Origin: CBDFGT01 sp965247225
Lineage (GTDB): Bacteria; Pseudomonadota; Alphaproteobacteria; Rhizobiales; Rhizobiaceae
Reading direction: 5' to 3'
Length of the DNA: 30,057 nt
Assembly (NCBI GenBank): GCA_965247225.1
Contig: CBDFGT010000013.1
Coordinates: 1 to 30,057, forward strand
Position 1 is the first letter of the stretch. Each line of letters starts with the position of its first letter. A program made the translations under genes and the position numbers. Shown here piece by piece: positions 12,878 through 22,200 of the stretch. The notes beneath the pieces are model-generated. The model worked only from the letters and a program-made list of their open reading frames with translations. It made no database searches and had not been told where the DNA came from.

Positions 12878-15424
12878 TCAGGATTCCGGATTTTCCGCGG
12901 TGAATTTTGTTGTTTTTTCATTTTTCCGTGCCTGCTTCCGGCGTTCAGCAGCAATCCTGATCTGCTGGGCCGCCAACAAGGATATTTCATCCTTTGCAGA
13001 AGGCTCGCGGTTTTCCGGCGATTCATCGGTCATCTTGATATTCAGATTGCGTTGCGGCAACGGTATTTCAATATGCTCTTCCTTGAACCGCTCAAAAATG
13101 GCCAATCGCAAATCATTGCGCACATCACCGCCCTCCAGAAGATCAGCAATGTGCACACGCAGCTCGAAATCGAGCGAAAAAGCCCCAAAACTCAAGAACG
13201 CGACTGTCGGCTCCGGCTCAGAAAGCACTTTGGGATGGCTTTTTGCAATTTCAAGCAGAATATCCATAACCTGCCGTGGATTGCTTTCGTAACTCACGCC
13301 GACCGGAATTTCGGTCCGCCCCATATTGTTGCGGTGGGTCCAGTTGCCGACAGACGCATTGATCAGTTCCGAATTGGGAACAATGATGGACTGGTGCTGG
13401 AATGTTTCAATTTCTGTGGCGCGAACCGAAATGCGTCTCACAAAGCCTTCAGTCGTGCCAGTTACCACCAGATCCCCCACCTTGAAGGGGCGTTCCGCCA
13501 GGAGGATCAGACCGGACACGAAATTCGAGACAATATTCTGCAGGCCAAACCCGATCCCCAGGGAAAGCGCACCGGCCACAAGGGCTATGGACGAAAGGTC
13601 TATGCCTGCTGCGGAAATCCCGATCAGCCCGGCAAGCGCAACACCAAGATATCCAAGCCCGGTCTTGATGGAATTGCGAACGCCGATATCCACCTTGGAG
13701 CGCGCCATGACGCTGCCATCCAGCCAGCGCTGGAACCAGCGGGTTGCAAACAGGCCCATGACAAAAACAACGGCACCGGCCAGAATGCCCAGAAGGGAAA
13801 TATTGATATTGCCGATCTGGATATCCGTAAACACCCTGTAGAACCAGAACTGGATATCCTCAATGCGGAAGCCCCATTGCAGCAGGATCAGCGGCACACC
13901 AATCACCAGCACACCGGCATAGATCAGCAAGCCGGCCACCAGACCGGCCTGATCAACACTCACGGCATTGAGCTGGAACCTGCTGGAAAGAAAACGGCCG
14001 ACGACCGTATCGGCCAGTGCCTCCTGCCGCGACACGGCCTTGCCGGACAAAAGTCCGATATACATGGTCACAAGGATGGCACCTGTCACGACAATCTGTG
14101 TCGAAACAAACCGCGCCAGCCCGACATAGCCAAACAGGCTTGCACCGATCAGCCAGAGACCTGCCAAGGCCACGGTCACGGAAATAACCCGTGGCCACGG
14201 TCTGCCCTTCTTGTCGGGATTTTCTCCATCAGCAATAACCGGGCGAATGAAGGCCATGGAAACCAGGATGAAACCGGCAATCGTGGATGCAAAGAAGCTC
14301 TTGGCAACCGTCAGGACCAGGGGGGAATTGAGCGCTCCGCTGATCCTTGTCAAAAGATAGTCCAGCCCGTTGACGACCGCCAGGGCAACAATCGAGCGCA
14401 GGATCAGTTTTGCGCCGCCATTGCTGATATTGACCAGCCGCCAATGCGCACTGTTGGGTGCCAGTACGGCATGTGTCAGCATCCATACAAAGCAGATACC
14501 GACAATGGTCGACAGAAGCGACGACACCATGACATCAATATCGGGACGCAGGACATTGAAATTGCGCAGGAGAAAATAAATGATCACTGCGAAGGCGGCG
14601 ATGGCCAGGCTTGGAAGGGTGGTGGACCAGAATGCCACAGACAACCGGCTGATATAGCTGGGTTTTTTTTCCTGGATATCGCGGCGGATCACCGGTGAAA
14701 ACAGCCTGTATCCGACGGAAATGAGAATAAAAGCCGAAAGAATAGACAAAAACACGGCAGAGATCAGAGAACCGGATTTGAATTTCCAGACAAAGGTCAT
14801 CCAGCTGCCCACGGCCCGGCTGAAGTCGGCAAACTCAATCTCGGACGCCTGTTTTGCATCCATGAGCACGCCATAGGACATCGCCGTTCTTTTAAAAATG
14901 GCAGCTGCGAACAGGTCGCGGCGAAGGCTGGTAATGTGATTGCCCAGTTTGGTTGCGGCGATCGAGAGATTTTCAGCATCCGCCGTCAGCTTGTTGATAT
15001 CATTGCGTTCCGCGTTCAGCCTGGCGCGTTCCTGCGTGATCGCGGGATCCTCTGCTGTTCCGTCACCTGGTGCCGCACCAATTTCAGTCAACCTGGTCTT
15101 GATTTCGTTGAAGCGCGGCCGCAGGATCACGGATGCATTGATCGCCGCCTTGCCGACACCCTCAACCTTGACCCAGATATCAACAAGACTGCCATCATCA
15201 TTGGCACTGCTGTCTACTTTTTGTGTCAGATCATTCAGCGTGGCGCGTGCGGCAGCCAGTCGGCCCGTGGCATCTGCGAAAACATCAACCTGCGCATGCT
15301 GCCCCGTATCCTGTACAGCATTTGGCAGCGACTGCGCCATTGACACCGCAGAAAGGCACAACCAGAGAACCAGGCTGAGGAAAGCCGCAAGGCTCCGGGC
15401 CGTTACGTGAAAATACGTCATCAT
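12878..15424 (-). CDS. DUF3772 / MscS-family mechanosensitive ion channel
   Basis: An 848-residue inner-membrane protein. A signal peptide (residues 1-30, ending SVSMAQS) precedes a periplasmic helical DUF3772 domain (about 35-190) and roughly ten membrane helices. The MscS core starts near residue 610 with a Gly/Ala-rich pore helix, GALSLGIGFGLQNIVSNFVSG. It continues with the beta domain (LAERPFKVGDLVVTGTTEG, IIVPNSELINASVGNW) and the C-terminal alpha/beta domain. The final 50 residues are charged. Such large MscS types release solutes under hypo-osmotic shock. GGAAG sits 8 bases before tandem ATGs; the first (15424) is used. It lies 114 bases downstream of the DUF924 gene on the same strand. 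Confidence 0.88.
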   Translation of the reverse strand: MMTYFHVTARSLAAFLSLVLWLCLSAVSMAQSLPNAVQDTGQHAQVDVFADATGRLAAARATLNDLTQKVDSSANDDGSLVDIWVKVEGVGKAAINASVILRPRFNEIKTRLTEIGAAPGDGTAEDPAITQERARLNAERNDINKLTADAENLSIAATKLGNHITSLRRDLFAAAIFKRTAMSYGVLMDAKQASEIEFADFSRAVGSWMTFVWKFKSGSLISAVFLSILSAFILISVGYRLFSPVIRRDIQEKKPSYISRLSVAFWSTTLPSLAIAAFAVIIYFLLRNFNVLRPDIDVMVSSLLSTIVGICFVWMLTHAVLAPNSAHWRLVNISNGGAKLILRSIVALAVVNGLDYLLTRISGALNSPLVLTVAKSFFASTIAGFILVSMAFIRPVIADGENPDKKGRPWPRVISVTVALAGLWLIGASLFGYVGLARFVSTQIVVTGAILVTMYIGLLSGKAVSRQEALADTVVGRFLSSRFQLNAVSVDQAGLVAGLLIYAGVLVIGVPLILLQWGFRIEDIQFWFYRVFTDIQIGNINISLLGILAGAVVFVMGLFATRWFQRWLDGSVMARSKVDIGVRNSIKTGLGYLGVALAGLIGISAAGIDLSSIALVAGALSLGIGFGLQNIVSNFVSGLILLAERPFKVGDLVVTGTTEGFVRRISVRATEIETFQHQSIIVPNSELINASVGNWTHRNNMGRTEIPVGVSYESNPRQVMDILLEIAKSHPKVLSEPEPTVAFLSFGAFSLDFELRVHIADLLEGGDVRNDLRLAIFERFKEEHIEIPLPQRNLNIKMTDESPENREPSAKDEISLLAAQQIRIAAERRKQARKNEKTTKFTAENPES

Positions 15425-15538
15425 CGTAATCTTCCAAAATTGTGTGCAGAAACCGCGTCATACTTTTCCCGGAAACGCTCTGGTCTTGCAGACAATAACA
15501 AAAAGTCATCCAGCGATGGAATGACTGTAACAACAGAA

Positions 15539-16090
15539 TCAGAATCCGGAACCCGGTTGTTTCAGATAATCCGCTTCGGCCTCTGTGGAAACCCGTCGCA
15601 GGATCGGATTTCTGTGCGGAAATCGCCCAAACTTCAAGATCACATCGCGGTGACGACGGGCATAATCGAGGTAGTTGGCGTTTTCGAGGCGTTCAAACAG
15701 CGTTACGGATTGATGCTGGTGCTCGATCTGTTCAGAATGCTCAAACGGCAGATAGAAGAAAAGACGCCGTTCGGCATCCACCTGCAGGTCAAAGCCCCTC
15801 TCCAGTGCAAGCTGCGCCAGTGGCAACGCCACGCAATCGCCAGAAAAGGCAAGCGGCGTGCCACGGAACATATTGCGTGGCATCTGGTCCAGAACGATGA
15901 GTGCCGCCAGAACCGCGTCAGCCGAACAGGTCCAGTCCACCCTCGGCGGCGCATGCACCAGATCCAGATAGATCTGCAAAAAACGGTTGCGGATCGTCTC
16001 ATCCAGTGCAGGCCTGGGTGAAAACCAGTCCCCGGGTTCAATTTCGCTGAACCAGAAGCCCAGAACATCCTCGGGATGTATTGCAACCAT
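15539..16090 (-). CDS. DUF924 family protein
   Basis: A 183-residue soluble all-helical protein. The start at 16090 gives MVAIHPEDVLGFWFSEI, matching the family's usual opening (PEDVLxFWF), and has GAGGAAG close upstream; the ATG at 16126 has no such site. Diagnostic motifs are LDQMPRNMFRGTP, FFYLPFEHSE and ILKFGRFPHRN. DUF924 proteins have a tetratricopeptide-like fold and no established activity. Length is normal for the family. The gene lies behind the terminator of the RTX gene, so it is independent of it, and it could be read through into the MscS gene. Confidence 0.88.
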   Translation of the reverse strand: MVAIHPEDVLGFWFSEIEPGDWFSPRPALDETIRNRFLQIYLDLVHAPPRVDWTCSADAVLAALIVLDQMPRNMFRGTPLAFSGDCVALPLAQLALERGFDLQVDAERRLFFYLPFEHSEQIEHQHQSVTLFERLENANYLDYARRHRDVILKFGRFPHRNPILRRVSTEAEADYLKQPGSGF

Positions 16091-16157
16091 GTCTTCCTCG
16101 CCAGTATCCTGTCCGGTGATTTTCACCCGACACTACCAGATTCGTAACCGGGCGCAC

Positions 16158-16193
16158 AAAAAAACAGTCCGCCCTGTTTCGGGGGCGGACTGT
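16158..16193 (-). terminator. Rho-independent terminator of the RTX gene
   Basis: A perfect 10-bp stem, ACAGTCCGCC (16164-16173) with GGCGGACTGT (16184-16193), has a 10-base loop. Read on the minus strand it is followed by seven T (16164-16158). It begins 27 bases after the RTX stop codon. This is a strong intrinsic terminator. Confidence 0.92.
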
Positions 16194-16219
16194 CTTGCTG
16201 TCAGAAATTCCTGTCCTGA

Positions 16220-19200
16220 TCAAAGGACGAAGAAATCCGTGTTGTTGATGTCTGCATAGGCACCGCCGCCACCCATGGTGATCTTGCCGATCTGGATCGC
16301 AACAGCCGAACCGTTACCGTCTGTATCATAATACAGCTTGCCGTCATCCGTATCCAGAATGATGCGCTGGAACTCATCCGTTGCAACAGCTGCAGAACTT
16401 GCAAGGAACTGGTCAGCCGTCAGCGTTCCAAGCCCGTTGATACCGGTGAAGATACCGCTGGAAAGCTGGATCGTGTCATCGACATGCACGAAATCAGCAA
16501 TGGTGTCGACATTGGTTGCGCCAAGGGCTGTGCTGAACACGAATGTATCATTGTCCGCACCACCGGTCAGCGTATCATTGCCCAGACCGCCATCAAGCGT
16601 ATCGTTACCGGCCGCACCGTCAAACACGTTGGCTGCAAGGTTGCCTGTCAGGGTATTGTCCAGAGCCTGACCTGTACCCTTTGTTGCGGCCGTTCCGGAA
16701 ATCACCAGGTTTTCAATTCCGGCACCCAGTGTAAAGGTGCCTGTTTCTGTTCCCGTGTAATAGACCGTGTCTGTGCCGGTACTGGCCGCTTCCGCAACTG
16801 TATCGGCAACGACATCTGCATAGTAGGTATCATTACCGTCCTTGCCATCCATTGTATCCGCGCCGGTTCCACCATCGAGAACGTTGTTGCCGGAGTTACC
16901 CGTCAACGTATTGGCCATCGTATTGCCCGTACCGTTGATCTTGTTGGTTCCCATCAGCGTGAGGTTTTCAACAAAGGCACCCAGAGTATAGGTCGTGCCG
17001 GTGATACCCGTGTATTCCACGGTATCCGTGCCTTCAGCGGTCAGTTCGGTTGTCACATCCTTCACATCGTCAACGCGGTAGGTATCGTCACCCTTGCCGC
17101 CGATCAGCGTATCGATACCGGCACCACCGTCCAGGGTGTTCTGGCCGTTATTGCCTGTAATTGTATTGGCAAGCGCATTGCCGATACCGCTTCCGGCTGC
17201 CGCATCATTTACGGCACCTGGAACATAGGCCAGGATCAGTTTTTCGACATTTTCACTGAGTGTGTAGGTCGCGGCAGCAGCCGTGAACTTCACAGTATCC
17301 GTGCCGTATTTGGTTGTACCCACATCCGCAAGTTCTGTCACAACATCATTGACCGAGTCTGCGATGTAGATATCGTCACCGGCACCGCCGATCATTGTAT
17401 CGTCACCGGCAAGACCATCGAGTGTGTTGGCACCCGAGTTCCCCGTCAGCACGTTGGCAGAACTATTGCCTGTTCCGTTGATGGCAGCAGTTCCCAGCAG
17501 GGTCAGGTTTTCAACATCAACATCCGTGATGATGTAAGTGCCTGTGGTTCCGGCAAACTGAACCGTATCTGTACCTTCACTTGCCGCCTCGGAAACCACA
17601 TCAGCAGCAACATCAACAACATAGATGTCATCACCCAGGCCACCAACCAGGGAGTCGGTTCCGATACCGCCGTCCAGCGTATCGTTGCCCTCTCCGCCGT
17701 TGAGCGTGTCATTTCCGCCGCCGCCGTTCAGCGAGTTGTCGGCATAGTTACCATTCAGCGTGTTGGCGGTAGCATTGCCGACCCCGTTAAGGGCAAGTGA
17801 TGTCGCAGCATCCGGGCCATACATGTTCAGTGTTTCGATATTGGCACCCAGCGTGTAAGTAGCACCTGCAACACCCTTGAAGATGACCGTATCCGAACCG
17901 TAATCCACCAGAGAAGGACCGGTTCCGGTATTGGCAAGCTCGGTCACCACATCGCCGGCAACGTCAACGATATAGGTATCGTCACCCTTGCCACCGATCA
18001 AAGTATCGATACCTGCGCCACCATCGAGCGTGTTCTGGCCGATATCCCCTGTCAGGGTATTGGCAAGGTCATTACCTGTCGCACTGGCTCCAGCCGTGTT
18101 GCGGCGCACAGCGTTGCCTGCGATATCCGTGAACGTGACAGCAGACAAGGTCAGGTTTTCAACATTGTCACCCAGGACATAGGTTCCTGTAACCGCTGTA
18201 AACTGGACAGTATCCTTGCCTTCACCGGCCACTTCGGTCACCACGTCGCCGACATTGTCAGCAACATATGTATCGTCACCCTTGCCGCCGATCAGAGTAT
18301 CGCGGCCAGCGCCGCCGTCCAGTGTATTGGCACCGCTGTTGCCGGTAATGGTATTGGCAATGCTGTTGCCTGTGCCGCTGGTAGCAGCCGTCCCCATCAG
18401 GATCAGGTTTTCAACATTGCTGCCGAGTGTAAACGTACCGGTTGTGCCGGTAAATTTCACTGTGTCCGTACCGGCATTTGCGTTTTCCGAGACAAAGTCA
18501 CCAGCCACATCGGCGAAGTAGGTGTCGTCACCGGCACCACCGCGCATCGTATCGCTGCCCAGACCGCCGTCAATCACGTTATCCGCCGAGTTTCCGGTGA
18601 TCACGTTGGCAACAGCATTACCTGTGGCATTGATGGCATTGGCACCGCTCAGCTTCAGGTTTTCAAGGTTCAGACCCAGAGTATAGGTCGTTCCGGCTGC
18701 ACCGCTGTACTGAACAGTATCCGTACCGGCATTGGCTGCTTCCACCACAATGTCCTGGTTATCAACGACATAAACGTCATTGCCCTTGCCGCCGGTCAGC
18801 GTGTCAGCACCCAGACCACCGTTCAGAACGTTGTTGCCATCGTTACCGGTGATCGTGTTGGCACCTGCATTGCCGACACCGTTTGTCGCTTCCTTGCCGG
18901 TCAGTACCAGGTTTTCCACATTGTCGGACAGGATATAGGTCTTGCCGGCGTCACCGTCGAAGTTCACTGTATCGTTGCCATTACCTGCCGTTTCCTCGAT
19001 AACATCCAGCTCGTTGTCGACATTGTATGTATCGTCACCCGCGCCGCCTCGCATCGTGTCCGCACCGATACCGCCGTCCAGTGTATTGGCTGCAGCATTA
19101 CCGGTCAAAACGTTGGCAAGATCATTACCGGTACCGTTGGTTGCGACAGAGCCCGAAAGGGTCAGGTTTTCCACATTGTTGCCAAGTGTGTAGGTCGTGC

Positions 19201-22200
19201 CGGCAAGACCGGTATATTCCACTGTGTCCGTACCCTTGTTCGAGGCTTCGGTCACAACATCGCCGACATTGTCAACGCGGTATGTGTCGTCTCCGTCACC
19301 ACCGGCCATTGTATCAGCGCCAATGCCACCGTCGAGAATGTTGTTGGCCACATTACCCGTCAGCTTGTTGTTCAGGCTGTTGCCGGTCGCATTGTTGGCA
19401 TAGGTACCGGAAAGTTCAAGCTCTTCCACATTGTTGCCCAATGTGTAGGTCGAGGAGACCGACTGGCCGGAAGGGCCGCTGTAGAGCACCTTGTCAATAC
19501 CGGCATCCGCCAGTTCAATGACCACATCGGTCACATCATCAACCGCATAGACATCGTTTCCAAGGCCACCCGACATCTGGTCGGTGTCAGCGCCACCATC
19601 CAGCGTATCGTTGCCCGCACCGCCCTCGAGCGTATCATTGCCCAGTCCGCCGGACAGGCTGTTGGCCGCGCTGTTGCCGGTGATGGTGTTACCAAGGTCA
19701 TTGCCGACACCGTCGAGCGCATTCGTACCCGTCAGGACCAGCTTTTCGACATTTGCTGTCAGCGTATAGCTTGAGTTGGCTGCGCCTTCGTAGCTGACAG
19801 TATCAATACCTTCTCCAAGCGCTTCGGTCACCACATCGATAGAGTCGACCATCATATAAGTATCGTCGCCTGTACCGCCCGCAAGAGTGTCCGTACCGGT
19901 ACCACCAGTCAGCGTGTCCTGTCCGAAGCCGCCTGTGATAGAGTCATTGCCAGCGTCGCCGTACAACATATCGTTGCTGCCTTCGCCATTTATAACATCG
20001 TCATCGGCACCGCCATAAACCGTGTCGTTACCACCGCCGGCATTGATCGTGTCATTTCCTGCACCGCCGTTGATCAGGTTGGCTGCAACACTGCCCGTAA
20101 TCGTGTTTGCTGTAGCGTTACCGGTACCGTTGGAACCCCCAACTGTCAGAACCAGATTTTCAAGACCGGCACCCAGAGTAAAGGACTTGCCGTTACCACC
20201 CGTAAACTTGACCGTATCTGTTCCGGAGCTGTCGATAATCGTGTCAGCATCGCTGTCAACAACATAGGTGTCGTCACCGGCACCACCGTTCAGCGTATCA
20301 ATGCCAAAGCCACCTTCGAGAATATTGTCCCCGGCATTGCCGACGATCAGGTTGGCAGCACCGTTGCCTGTACCGTTGATATTGTCTGTTCCGGAAAGGA
20401 TGAGATTTTCTACAAAGTTTGAAAGCGTGTAGGTCGTGCCGGCAGCACCGGAATAGTAGACCTTGTCGGCATTGCCGCCGCCGCTGACTTCGGTGATAAC
20501 ATCACCTGCAACATCGGCATAATAGACATCGCTGCCCAGACCACCGATCATCGTGTCGATACCGGCACCGCCGTCAATCGTATCCGCACCCGCGCCACCG
20601 GAGAGCTGGTTGGCTCCGCTGTTACCGGTAAGCGTGTTGGCAAGATCATTACCGGCACCATTGATCCCGGACGTTCCCGTCAGGATCAGGTTTTCAACAT
20701 TTGCGCTCAGCGTATAGATACCGGAAGTCCCGCCGAATTTGACAGTATCCGTGCCTTCATTCGCAAGCTCGGTCACAACATCCTCGGCAACATCAACGAT
20801 GTAAGTGTCATCGCCCTTGCCGCCGATCAATGTGTCCTTGCCTGCTGCACCGTCCAGAACGTTGTCACCGGTGGTTCCCTTGATCACGTTGTCGACAGCG
20901 CTGCCGGTCGCGTTGACCGCTGCAAAACCGAGAAGTGTCAGGTTTTCAACATTGGCATAGGTTGAAAGGGTAACAGTTGTGCCTTCCGTAGCCGAGATTT
21001 GCACCTCGTCCGTGCCTTCGCTGGCGTTTTCAGTCACGGTGTCTGCTGCGTCAACAACATAGATATCATCGCCCAGACCGCCGACAAGCACGTTGGCTGC
21101 CGAGTTGCCCGTCAAAACGTTGTTGGATGCGTTACCAGTACCATTTGTAGCCAAAGAACCGGCCAGGGTGAGGTTTTCAAATGTGCCGACAATGGTCGCA
21201 CCGGTTGCGAGCGAGAAGGTCGTTCCGGCCGTTGCTGCATTGTAGACAACAGTGTCAATACCGCCTGTATCAGTCAGCACATCGATCAGGTCGGCAATGT
21301 AGGTATCATCACCCAGGCCGCCGTTCAGGGAGTCGGCCACCAGAGCACCGGCCGTATCGCCACCGTCCAGGACGTTGGCCTTTTCATTGCCGTTGATCGT
21401 GTTGACCTCGGCATTGCCCGTGGCATTGGTCGAAACACCGGCAACAAGGTTGATAGTTTCAACAAACACTGTGTCAGCTAGCTTGAATGTTTCGCCGGCA
21501 TTGCCTTCAAACCAGATGATATCCGTACCTTCACCGGTTGCTTCCACAACCGTGTCACCGACGCCAACATAGTAAGTGTCGTTACCGGTCAGACCGGTCA
21601 GTGTATTGGCACCGGAATTGCCCTTGAGCACGTTATCGCCAGTGGTACCGGTACCATCGATGGCCGCAGAACCGGTCAGTTCCAGATTGTCAAGCGATGT
21701 ATTGGCCGCATCCCCCAGATCGAATGTTACCGAGCTGCGGACCGTATCCGTACCCGCACCGCCGGTGATCGTGTCACCACCGTCTGTAATAAAGATATCA
21801 TTGCCGCCGCCACCGATCAGCGTATCCGCGCCGCCATTGCCATCAATAATATTGGCAGCAGCATTGCCGGTGATCTTGTTGGCACCGGACGTACCTGTAC
21901 CGTTCACGGCACCGGCATTGGTCAGTTCCAGATCTTCAATGTCGGTAATACCCGCATCAGCCAGGGAGAATGTGCCTGTGCCCGTGTATTTGACGGTATC
22001 ATTGGCCGCACCGCCGGTAATCACGTCACCACCGTCTGAGATGAAGATATCGGCACCGCCGCCGCCGATCAGCGTATCGGAGCCCGTCGTGCCGTCCAGT
22101 GTATTGATGGCGGCATTACCGGTAATCACGTTGTTTTCAGCGTTACCTGTACCATCAACAGCACCGGCATTGGTCAGGGTCAGATTTTCAATGTTCGCGC

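Noticed and set aside
13052..14698. A 548-codon frame on the + strand opposite the MscS gene
   Set aside because: It mirrors the coding constraints of the channel gene; its sequence is a His/Gln/Asp-rich shadow without domains.
16484..17800. A 438-codon open frame on the + strand opposite the RTX gene
   Set aside because: It arises from the repeat composition of the RTX gene, shows repeating low-information text rich in Cys, His and Arg, and has no ribosome site.
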